From assembly GCA_025094145.1 (NCBI GenBank), contig JALLLS010000002.1, forward strand, positions 1,108,638 to 1,172,637: 64,000 nucleotides of DNA, in the 5' to 3' direction. A model generated the notes under the pieces. That model was given only the letters and a program-made list of their open reading frames with translations, was not told where the DNA came from and searched no databases. Below, in pieces: positions 20,801 through 31,400 of the stretch. Position 1 is the stretch's first letter; the number at the start of each line of letters is the position of its first letter. The position numbers and the translations under genes are program-made. Origin of the DNA: Spinellus fusiger. Lineage: Eukaryota; Mucoromycota; Mucoromycetes; Mucorales; Phycomycetaceae.

Positions 20801-22742
20801 CCTATGTTTCAAATACATTCAATTCAATTCAATGAGTGTTAGTATGAGTGTTAGTATGAGTATTAATATGAGTGTTAATAAGAGGGAGCATGTTTGCCTG
20901 TACAAAGGTAGTCGGGTAGAGCTTATTTTAAATAACAACAAAAACTTACAGTAGGCAAAGTAATAGAATAGCCAAAGCACAGAGAATTGATAAATGTAAA
21001 AAAAAGAAGATAGCTCTCTCAAGATAGCTACGAAGAAGGACGGGACATGGACATGGATGAAATTAGGACCTGCAAGCTCTTCTCTTTGTTGAGCTTCTTC
21101 TGTGGTAAGGCCCATCTTTAGCTGAGCAAATTGTGCACAGGTGGTACCAAGATCAAAAGTGTGGGGCTTGAACAACTGAGTTTCTGGGTGGTAAATATAC
21201 CGCGTGCATTGGTAATTGAAGTATTTTGTAGAGGAGCGTGTGGTATGTATTCTGGAGGATACCACCAACACGTCAAAACCCAACATGTGTTTGACTGTCT
21301 CTTCAATGTGCCTTATAGTCTTCATAAACAGACTGTTTTCTTCTATTAATATAAGGGCTATATGTATAGATATAGAGTGTTCATGAGTATTAGATATCTA
21401 TCTCTTGAGAAAATAATAATAATAATAATAATAGGAGAAATGTGGTTGTGCCCTAGACTAGTTTCTAATTGACTTGCCTGTTTCTCTTTTCTCTACTTGA
21501 ACATAGTCTGCTTCGGATTAAGTGCACTGAATTCGGAAGAAGTTTCTTAGTCGATTCTTATACAGAGTCAACCCTGCGAACCATAAGAAGAAGATGTACC
21601 ACATGCCTATAAATGTACTAGATTGAACAAGTGCATCTCCCCGGAAAAGAACATAGTTGTAGTAATAGTCCCGGGTGATCATCACCATATAGGCAACCAT
21701 ACCAAAGGTTTGAACAATGAAAAGGCAAAACATGGTATAGCCGAGTGCCTCTTGTTTATAACCTTTAACCATAATGTCATCGTCCATATAAAAAGAGTCG
21801 AATGAATGGACATCCTTTAAACTCTATGAATAAACAAAGATAATTAAGCAAGTAGATGCTTATGGTTTCAATGACGGGGACCTAGACTTACTTCAGTATG
21901 ACTCTCTTTCTTTTGCTTGAGAGTCTCCCCCTTGCTATGATCAGTGTATACATCTTTCACTCGGAGACTAGGTTGAAAATCCTAGCCACACCAAAAGTAA
22001 CAATAACAATCATCAGCCATAAGAAAACAGTTCAATTTAGATTGCCATAACAAGTTAGACTTACTCTTTCTCTTGCTTTTTTATAGTGTCCAAAGAATAA
22101 GGAACCCAATGCAGGAACCATAGAATGTAAAAAGAGCAATAAAAACAGGTTCATGGAAGGTGATAGTTCCCAAGTCCAAAGCAGGACATGTACCCCACAT
22201 TACTGACGCAGGATTGGGCTCCCATTCTGAAATGCCTGGAAATCCAATTTTTTCTTCACAGGCAAGTGTGCTCTGGTTTTGCTTTGTATTAATATTGAAT
22301 GCCTTGATGTCTGCTACCAGTCCGTCTTTGCAAGCATAGATCTGACCTTGAAGAGAGGGGGTTCCTGGACAAGAACATTCTGATGCAAGTATGGCTGGAC
22401 AAGAGGCCTGACAACTGCCATCGACACAGTATGTTTCTCCCTGAGGACAGGAGGGGCGAATAGAAATTGGGCAAAGTTCGATGTTTCTTACACATAATCG
22501 TGGACATGGGTAGGAGTGGTAGGTTGGTAAAGGACATCGATTACCATTGACATCGTAGAGACTGACTTTTATTTATTAGCATTATACATGTATATATTTG
22601 ATAGTGAGTCAGTAGTTTAAAGTGAAGTTACCGAGAGAAAGAAAGAAAGGGTTACTCTACCTGTTTGCCATGAAGGTGTTGCCTCAATTGTCATAAAGAA
22701 GAGTAAACATACCCAAGAGTAATGAATTGATATATTTTTCAT
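17887..22742 (-). CDS. Divergent P5-type ATPase (ATP13A/Ypk9-like) with two apparent lesions
   Basis: P5 ATPases use ATP to move substrates such as polyamines across endolysosomal membranes (P5B) or act in the ER (P5A). Seven exons: 22742-22661, 22565-22065, 21981-21892, 21823-21478, 21342-20950, 20801-18498, 18407-17887 (about 1411 aa). A signal-peptide-like start (YSWVCLLFFMTIEATPSW) leads into a Cys-rich luminal domain (LPTYHSYPCPRLCVRNIELC). Catalytic motifs are present: SLTGEPLP, CFDKTGTL (Asp about 723), MVTGDTALTG and TGDGGNDCGALRAAHVG. The family's PPxLP motif is SPLLP here. Two lesions: exon 2 needs one base removed near 22089 (TGG-a-CAC) to keep phase into exon 3, and exon 4 has an in-frame TAA at 21520-21518 inside FRIQCT*SEADYVQVE. 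Intron 4 is GC-AG. Everything else is intact, so this is either a very young pseudogene or sequence error. Confidence 0.85.
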
Positions 22743-24520
22743 AAAAAATGAATAGACTCCACACAAATAGAATGTAGAATGAGATGCAGCAGAATGAGAT
22801 GCAGTATAGGAGTGGTTAGTGTTAATACTAGTCTTTTATACATTTTCTAGTTTGGGGTAGTCTCTCTGTTTATACTTCAATGGTCTGTATATGCTTAGTC
22901 TATTTCTTACCATCTCTCTATTTCTACTATTACCACTTTAATTTTTAAATATTTGACGGTTATTTTATTATCAAATTTAATTTTTTATATCAACTGAAAT
23001 ACAGGGTTATTCCATAAATCCACATACACACACACAATTTTAGCTATACTATTTGACCTTTTACTTGATTTAACTTCACTTTACCATTCACTTGTTGGGT
23101 GACCCATTCAAATATTTTTCTGGACAATAAGGAGACCATGGACAGCTTCCCCGTGCACCCACTGAGGCACCCACTAAAGCACCCACTGAGGCACCCACTG
23201 AGGCACCGATCCCTTTACTGTTCTACAAGCAGAATTGACATGGAAAATATAACATCCACCCATTTTGTAAAGTGTCATGACAATAGACTCTACTTTTTCT
23301 ACTTTTTCCTGAATTGCGTCATAGACTTCCTCTTTCTCTTTCTTTCCCCTCTTTTTTATTTCTTATTCTGGGGATTATTTTTATTCTTACATAAGAAATG
23401 TGGATGTGGATGTTAAACAAATATGAATCTAAAACAGAGTAATTTGAGATATCTAACGTATAGGAAGATTGGAGATGTGACTTTAGCTTAAGAAACAAAT
23501 TATTATTATTTCTACTTTACACTTTACACTTTACACTTTCCTACTGCTAAATAGGAACTGCTTACTCACTTGTTTTTCTTTTCTCTTCCTTTGAAGAAAC
23601 TATGACTTTTGACATTAAAACATCATTGAACTGTATATTATAACTCAGATAGAAGAAGCATGAATTGAGGAAATAAAGATATGGCATTTTGTGCATGTAA
23701 TACATGAACTGCCTATCCTGTTCTTACTGATATCTAAAACACGAGTGGATAGAAGACACAGAATCTTGTTTATTTCATTCTTTTCATTCTTTTCATTCTT
23801 TTTATTCTTTGTTATTTTGTTATGTTAGAAAGAAAGTAAATCTCGGCCAAATCACAGTTCTATAGCAAGACACTCTAGCCATAACCAAGTGGTAAAAGAT
23901 ACAAGGACTTTAAAGAAGATTGATAAGAGTAAAAGTAGAGTTTCTTCTCTGTCCACACACAATTGTGTTCTGATCTGTTCCTTATCTTGCACTAAGCATA
24001 AACTCATATGTTGGTTTTCTGTACTCTATCTCTGCACACTTCATGTTCCTGTTATCATCATGTGTAAGGCTCATTTTTATTTTGACTCGTTTATTATAAT
24101 ACTTAATTTCTCTTGTTGTACACTATAGCTGGACCCTTTGAAGAAAGTGATAGGGGATTTCAAATCGGCCTTTGCACAGTAACGGCCTTATTAAAATAAT
24201 CATCATAAAGACAAAAAGTAGTAACAGAATAGCAACAGTAACAATGACAATGACAATAACAGTAATAATAACAGTAATAATTAGGCTTACTATTTATTAA
24301 CTACCCCAACCCATAAAAGAGTGCATCCATGATTAGACAAGACAGTCTATTGTCTCCCATGACTATGACGGTTGAATGCAACTGAACACAAAAGAAATAC
24401 AGATGAACACAAATGGATACAGGGTTTTAACCTAAAATTAGATAATCGCAATAGACGAATAAGACAATGACAATAAATTAGGTACCTCAACATCAAAAAG
24501 TGATGGCCAGAAATACATGA
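22743..24520. other. Intergenic, no gene recognised
   Basis: AT-rich DNA upstream of the P5 ATPase. It contains a 12-bp minisatellite (23158-23207), an ACTTTAC array near 23515-23540, a TTTTCATTC array near 23780-23812 and several short open frames without family resemblance. I see no RNA gene. Confidence 0.4.
23158..23207. repeat. 12-bp minisatellite, about four copies
   Basis: Slightly varied copies of CACCCACTGAGG lie in tandem in intergenic DNA. Confidence 0.8.
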
Positions 24521-24975
24521 GTGTCCAAAGACTTGCTCTGTATCCTGGACGAGTCTAATGATAGTTACAAAGGAGTGTTTATTAGTAGGCATAAAAGACA
24601 AAAAGACAAAAACAAAGAAGGCTCTGTCCAATGTAGTAGCTGTGGACACTTCAATCACAACACATACGTACTTTATTTATGCTCCCATTATGATAATAAG
24701 CCTACAAAAGCACAGAAACTTCTCTTTTTACTGGGGACTCATGTACAAATCACTAAAATGATAGAGTGAAAGCCCTATCTTAGACCAGAGTACAAGGCCT
24801 ACCTCAAACATAGGATTGAGATGAGTAACACTCTACGATATGGAATGGTCTGTGCACAGTTACCTATGATGGCTATGGGCACAGAAAGGAAAGGAAAGAA
24901 GATACTGCAAATTCATAGGAGAGTGTATTGGATTGACCAACATATTATACCACATTTTAAGAAATCACTATAAAA
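24521..24975 (+). pseudogene. Degraded zinc-knuckle ORF, probably transposon-derived
   Basis: One frame reads VQCSSCGHFNHNTY and LCSHYDNKPTKAQ (a CxxCGxxxH..C knuckle followed by a KPTKxQ linker), then LLGTHVQI. After a single in-frame TGA (24767-24769) it continues as LRPEYKAYLKHRIEMSNTLR before ending at 24972. CxxCG..H..C knuckles followed by a GTxxxxYTRK-like segment occur in mobile-element proteins of mucoralean fungi, as I recall them, but I cannot name the element. The gene is broken and 5'-incomplete. Confidence 0.4.
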
Positions 24976-25771
24976 ATAGACAGCTATTACAAGTGGATAT
25001 GGATGTAGTTCAAGATTCCAAAGTGAATAACACCAACATCAATTATACTGACTGTGGTCTACACTAGTCAATTGTCCAAAGGCTCTCTTTTGTCTGTCTT
25101 AACTTCAATCTACAATTTGTCTCTTTTCTAGAGTAAACTACTGTCCAAAAGGTCAATGAGCACTATTGGAGTCAGCAGCTTATTTATATTTACATGTTTC
25201 TGTTCTTTTACCTTAGTGATTTAAAATATTGAATTGGAATCAATCTATCGATAAATATAGATAGTTATTCTATACTCATTTAGCTTACAAAACTCTTATT
25301 ACAAGGATCAAACATACTCCTATATTTCTGTAGAGTTGAAATAATGTCTCTACTAGATAAACTATCTGTAACACCAAATAGATGACACTTTTATATTTCA
25401 ATAGTAATAGATGGATATCAACTCTTATGAATAGGTTTTGATTTTGATAGTAAAGTATATTCGTGTTCTCATTGATATAATATACCTTGATGAGTAGTAT
25501 TGACGCATAGATTGGTTAATATTATTCTCTTATTACCTATATATTACCTATATATTACCTATATATTACCTTTATTAGCAACTACAAAGTAAAATAGGTT
25601 ATCCACCTATCCACGAAGAATATTCCTCACTGGCGGGGATAAAGTAGAATTGCGTCACAGACTCACTGCCGCGCAATGATCGCGTACGTAAGGTACCTTT
25701 TCCCCCCTTTTTTCCCTGCTTAGCTCTCTTTTTTTTTTTCCTTTCTCCATCTCATTACCAAGCCTATAAGT
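24976..25771. other. Intergenic and PRE1 promoter
   Basis: AT-rich spacer with a 12-bp TATATTACCTAT repeat (about 25535-25572). The last 130 bp become GC-richer and pyrimidine-rich (CCCCCCTTTTTTCCC, then a T run) just before the proteasome ATG, consistent with a promoter. Confidence 0.45.
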
Positions 25772-26397
25772 ATGGAGTGCCTCTTTGGAATCACAGGAAA
25801 AGACTTTTGTTTAGTAGCTGCAGACACTGTGGCTGCTCGTAGTATTGTGGTCATGAAGGGCACTGAGGATAAATCACGCCCACTCAACCCCCACACCGTT
25901 ATGCTTTACACAGGTGAACCGGGCGACACGGTCAACTTTGCAGAATACATCCAGCGCAACATCAAACTGTACGGCATCCGCAATGGCATTGAGCTCAGTC
26001 CAAAAGCAACTGCCAACTTTACCCGTCGTGAACTGGCAGACTCTTTACGAAGCAGAGTAAGCATTAACTAGTTGCCTTGTTTGACTGATGGTTACAGCAC
26101 CCTTACTCTGTGAACATGCTTATTGGAGGCTACGATGTCAAGACAGAAACACCGGAGCTGTTTTGGATTGATTATCTGGGTGCAATGGTGTCTCTTCCCT
26201 TTGCTGCTCAAGGCTACGGTGCTTACTTTTGTACATCGCTTATGGATCGTTATTATCGGCCTGGGATGGATTTGGAGCAAGTCAAGGAATTAATGCGTCA
26301 ATGCATTCAGGAGCTAAAGACAAGATTCATCGTCAATATGCCACACTTTAAGGTGCAGTTGGTGAATAAGGAGGGTATTTCTGAGGTGGAGCTGTAA
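25772..26397 (+). CDS. PRE1: 20S proteasome subunit beta-4 (Pre1/PSMB2)
   Basis: A non-catalytic beta subunit of the 20S core particle of cytosolic and nuclear proteasomes. Exon 1 is 25772-26056 and exon 2 is 26098-26397, separated by a 41-nt GT-AG intron (194 aa in total, normal for the family). The protein starts directly with MECLFGITGKDFCLVAADT, has no propeptide and lacks the N-terminal catalytic Thr, as expected of beta-4. Diagnostic stretches include GDTVNFAEYIQRNIKLYGIR, ATANFTRRELADSLRSR, LGAMVSLPFAAQGYGAYF and MDRYYRPGMDLEQVKELM. It converges with the chalcone-isomerase-like gene, the two stops being 128 bp apart. Confidence 0.96.
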
Positions 26398-26525
26398 ATG
26401 AACAAGTAAACAAAGTCAACTGGTAAAGAGGTGAACATAATAACAACAACAATAACAACAACAAACAAAAACAAAAACAAAACAAAAACAGAGAAATCCT
26501 ATACAGCCCCTTGATGTTTTTGTTT

Positions 26526-27687
26526 TTATTTGTCTTGTACTGTGGAGTGTGTTTGTGAAGAGGATGTGTCTGTGGGTGTGTCTTGGTTTGCTGTCAGAGC
26601 CTTTTCAAATCCACTGGCAATGTTGGTGCGTGCCTAGAAAGTCAACGTCAATAAAGCCTTGTCTTTTCTTGCACTGACATGTTTCTAGGCTATGGACAGT
26701 GACTTACTAATTCACTTGCAGGTGTGACTGGGTCCAGATAGCCCATCATGAACTGGATGGCTATCCAAGTGTTCTTCACAGTGCCCATGTCTTTGCCCTA
26801 GTAGTATTAAGAGGGCCATTAGATGATAAAGAGGACGCCATGGCTCCCTTTTTGTACCTCAAACTCCATCTTGAGATGGCCTTGTTTTGTTTTTGTAAAG
26901 ATAAACTCAGTGTCCTTTTTAACATTGGCATTGGAGAAGTTCCCCTTGAACTCTTTAATGCCTTGTAAAATGGCCTTTTCTTCTTCTTCTGTCATCCCCT
27001 TGGACTGCTCACGAAAGCGCTGCAATAAAGAGCGCGTAAACCCATCTCTCAGGTGCTGTGTATTGGTGGCACGTACAGGCACTAGGAACAGAGCATGGGT
27101 TTCCCTTTGTTTTTATTTTCTATTTTTATAATCACTTACCTATACGAATAGAAATATCAAACGGCTGCTGGAGTAGCTTCAGTGCCAATGTTTCTTGTTC
27201 CAAAAAGGAGGCCTTGTCAAATGTCTACTCATTGAGAATGACACTCTACTCTCTTGTATCCTTACATCCCATCCTTGGACATTGTTCAGGGCTTGAATAT
27301 CCTCACTGTACATGTACAGTCCCAACACATAGACATTGATATTGAGAAAACTCACTTGACGAGCCCCCATTCCAATGAGCTTCTTCCATTCCTTGCCATG
27401 GTGGAGGAAGATGGGAAATGTCAATTGTGTGCTTGGGTCTGTTCTAGTCATGAGTTCTGTGTCTGTCTATTGGCCGTGGAGACATTACCCTGGACTGAGC
27501 CTGCATACACAGAAGAAGCCTTTTCCATACTGACGGGTGTCTTTGAGTCATAGGCAAAACATACTCCTGCAATAACTACACTAGCAGCGACCCATGGGCC
27601 TCGAGAAGAGACTGGAGTCTTTTGCTGGAGAAACACACTTGGTGAACAAACATATACTTTCTGCTGTCTACTATTAGTCAACGTACG
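26526..27687 (-). CDS. Mitochondrial chalcone-isomerase-like protein (Aim18/Aim46 type), 5' end unresolved
   Basis: Fungal members of the chalcone-flavanone isomerase fold are mitochondrial and do not make flavonoids; their function is poorly known. Exons in phase: (27687)-27489, 27438-27266, 27224-27140, 27081-26858, 26797-26708 and 26633-26526; introns are 50, 41, 58, 60 and 74 nt. Hallmarks are LIGMGARQVSFLNINVYVLG, FDISIRIVPVRATNTQHLRD, GFTRSLLQRF and a membrane-like VAASVVIAGVCFA near the N-terminus. The start is not settled: the frame has a TAG shortly upstream of 27687. An Arg-rich, presequence-like MQRITYTYRPLQCLLKRR at 27779 could be exon 1, but joining it needs an implausibly short 32-nt intron. 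An internal Met (SMEKASS) is the fallback. Confidence 0.8.
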
Positions 27688-27779
27688 CTAATAAAAGTAG
27701 AGTAGCTATTGGAGGCAACAATAGTTCTTCTCTTCAAAAGACACTGTAGTGGTCTGTAGGTGTATGTGATGCGCTGCAT

Positions 27780-28461
27780 AGGATAACACACAAAATAATA
27801 CTAATACCAATACTACTTGGTGCTAATTTGTAAGTAAACGTTCACTGATCTCTCTACTGTAAAAAGAAAGAAAGAAAAGGGACCGATGCTTCTCATTTTT
27901 ATTTGCTTGCACGTCACACTCAGGTACGCTCCATTATACCTGTCCATGTCTTTGTCAATGCATTTGCAATGAACTCTTCCCTATTTTTCTATTGTTAGAT
28001 AGGGAAGAAGAAGAAAGACACACGTTGAAGATATCAACACCTTTATCAATATAGATAAGAAATACAGTGACAATAACGAATCATCTGTAACAAACAAACA
28101 AACATAGGATCGTTGGATATCTTCTCTTGTGCTTCATCTAATATTGAACCTTTTGATAGTATTGTAAAGAACTCTATCACAGTAAATAGGCCATGCTACT
28201 ATAGACTTGAAAAAAAAGAATAGTGTTAAAGAGAAGTTTGTATAGTGTCAGACAGGATATACAAGCAATTGAATAAAAAGACAAGTAAACAAACAAAATA
28301 CTACTACTTTTCTTCTCAACCAGTAACAGCAGCAACACGAGTCATGGTTATAAGAGTGCTATCACTGCCCATGTTATTGTCTTTTATATGTTTCTTATTA
28401 GACTGATAATATGTCAAAAGAATGATATAGCAATAGCAATGATAGGTTGGTTTTAATGAGA
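27780..28461. other. Intergenic between two minus-strand genes
   Basis: AT-rich, with short A- and T-rich tracts. It should hold the promoter of the chalcone-isomerase-like gene and the 3' UTR of the nucleoporin gene. No other signal seen. Confidence 0.4.
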
Positions 28462-31400
28462 TTATACATATAATCTTTGATATTGAGCATAATAGGCCCT
28501 GTGCTTTTTTACATTGTCATGAAGATGAGCTACTCGACTAGCCAAAGCCAGGAAGGTCTGATTCTGGGATTGTATGATTCTAGCAATGTCCTGGGGTGAC
28601 TGTGCCTTGTTCTCCACCCAGGACTCTGTTGTTCTTTCAATTTCATAAACACATCTCTTGTATTCCTCCAATCGATCGTTCAGTTTCTTCGCCAGGACAA
28701 AAAAGTAACTAAGAGCCATTACATAAGCCATCACACATCCCCACAGGAACAAAGAACAAAAAACAAAAACAAAAGAGAGAGAGAGAGAGAGACTTACTCA
28801 TCTTCAGGACTGCATCTGAAAAGCCATCTTACGTTTCCATTTCTATTCTTGCATGCCTCCAGTACAGCACTACCATCTGCAGCATGGCGAAGTTGTTCTT
28901 TGGCTGTAGCAAATAGGTTCTCTGCTGACTGGAGCTGGCCACGAAGACCCGTGGCAATGGCATCCAAATGCTATTGATGCCCATGAGATACTCTTTGTCA
29001 ACTATCCATCACCGTTTTTTTTTGTAACCTACTTGACTCAAAGACATGATATGTAATTTTGTGCTCTCCATCCTGTCTGCATGTTGTGGCCCCGAGTGGT
29101 TCATAAGATAGTCGCATCTTTGGCTTTCACCACGCACATAGCTTTCCAATTCATCCAGCTCACGTTGTGCAGCATCTGGTAATTCAGAAAATCGGGTGGT
29201 TGGCATAATGTTATCAATGCGGAAGTTGGTGTTGATCACCACTTGGCCCTGTCTAATTCACAATGGTAAGATATCATAAAATAATAGCATGGAAATATAC
29301 CTTTGGCCAGTAATAGAGTGAGATGTGAGAGAAACATGATAGTGACTTGGTGGTGCAAGAGCAGCCTTGTTGATGTTATCCAGAATAACAGAGAATGAAA
29401 AGGCATTAGGGACCTTGGGACCTGTGTTCACAATGGGTGCTGCTGGGCTTGAAGCTACTTCACTAGACTTGCCAGTAGTCAATAAAGATGCTGCTGTATC
29501 AGAGCCAGTCACTTTTCCAAATGAGAAAGAGACTCCTTGACCTGGAGCACTGGAAGGCTTGCTGGTGGCGGTGGATTTACCAGCAGCATCAGAGGTAGTA
29601 GCAAATGAAGTGTCAATAGGCTTTGAAGTAGCTTTGGATGATCCACCAAATAGAGCTGAGCCATCTCCAAAGGATGAACTGGGACTCGATGACTGACTAT
29701 TCTCTTGAGATAGGGTTGCTCCAAACGAGAATTTGGGAGTAGAAGACACCTCAGGTGTAGTGGTGGCGGTGGTGGTGGTGGTGGTGGCAGTGGTGGTGGT
29801 GGTGGTGGCAGTGGTGGTGGTGGCTATAGGTGTGGGTGTGGCAGTTGTGGACTTGAATGCAAACTTGGGTGTACTAAGTACTTCCTTTGAAGTTGTTGGT
29901 GCAATACTGCCAAAGGATGGCATGGATCCAGGCGTGGGTTCACTAGCAGCAGGAGTTGTAGCTGGAGGTTTACCAAAATTAAACTTGGATTCAGTAGGTG
30001 CTTCCTTGGGAGTAGAAGGTGCAGAAGTGCCAAAGCTAAACTTGGATTCAGTGGGTGTTTCTTTGGCAGCTGAGGCAGCAGGAGGTGTACCAAAATTAAA
30101 CTTGGATATTGAAGCCTGTTCACCAGAGAATGGATTGGTGGGTGTAGGGAATGTAAACTTGGATTCAGCAGATGTTTCCTTGGCAGTAGAAGGAGCAGGC
30201 GCACCAAAAGTAAATGTAGAAGTTGTGGATGTCTCACCAGAAGATAGATTGGCAGGTGTACCAAAGGTGAACTTGGATCCAGAGGCTGCTTTATCAGTAC
30301 TAGCAGCAGTAGTTGTGGTAGAAGGTGTACCAAAATTAAACTTGGATTCAGAGGCCTGATCACCAGTACTGGTAGCAGTGGTAGCAGTGGTAGCAGCAGG
30401 TGCAGCAGGCATACCAAAAGTGAACTTGGATCCAGAGACTACTTCACCAGCAGTGGTAGTGGGAAGGGCAGTGGTAGCAGTAGTAGCAGTGGTGGCAGTG
30501 GTAGCAGGAAGTGCAGCAGGTGCAGCAGGTGCACCAAAATTAAACTTGGATACTGAAGTCTGTTCACCAGAAGGTAAACTATAGGGTGTGTTGAATGTAA
30601 ACTTGGGAGTCACTGATGTCTCAGCAGTAGTACTGGCTGTGGGAGTACCAGAAGGTTGACTGTGTGGCATAGTGAATGTGAATGTTGGAATCGCTGATGC
30701 TCGATCAGTAGAAGATGTAGGAGAAGTAGGGGTAGCTATGGTTTTGGATGCCAAGGGCTTTTCATTGCCAGGATCAGTAGAAGATGTAGCAGGACTTGTA
30801 CCAAAACTGGGCTTTGATCCAGTAGGTTGTTCACTGGAAGATATACTGACAGGCGAGTTAAATGTAAATTTGGATGTTGCTGCTGCTTCACCAGAAGATA
30901 CAGACGCAGGAGTACTGAATGTAAACATGGGTATGGCTGTACTTGCACTGGCTTTTAAGGTATTACCAAGTGCAGAAAATCCTTGGGATGTTGTCTGCTT
31001 ATCAGACTGTGCAGCCTCTGCATTCGATGGGGAGTTGGTATCAGAGCTAGCCGTGGAAGAATCGACTTCAGATTCAGTATTGTCTGTTAATAAGTTGAAT
31101 GAATATTTAAAAGCGTCAACTACTGAGTTTTATTTACCATCAGCTCGGGGAAGACCAAGAGGAGCAGATTGAAGGGCGGGCTTTCCAAAGTTGAAGCCTG
31201 TGTACTGAACAGTAGAAGGCTCTGGAGAAGATAAACCCTTGTTTGCAGAATCACCATCAGTATTTGAGCCAGTTTCTTTCTTGGCTGTATAGAGAACACT
31301 TTGAGTTGGATCTGTTATGTTTTCTCCCACCACTGACTTACCATTGTTAAAACTGGGGACTCTTGAGAAAGGTGTGGCTGTTACTGGCTTGGGAGATTCT

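Noticed and set aside
29733..30584. Plus-strand frames of over 200 codons opposite the nucleoporin
   Set aside because: Mirror of the low-complexity FG exon; Val/Gly-rich translation, no family resemblance.
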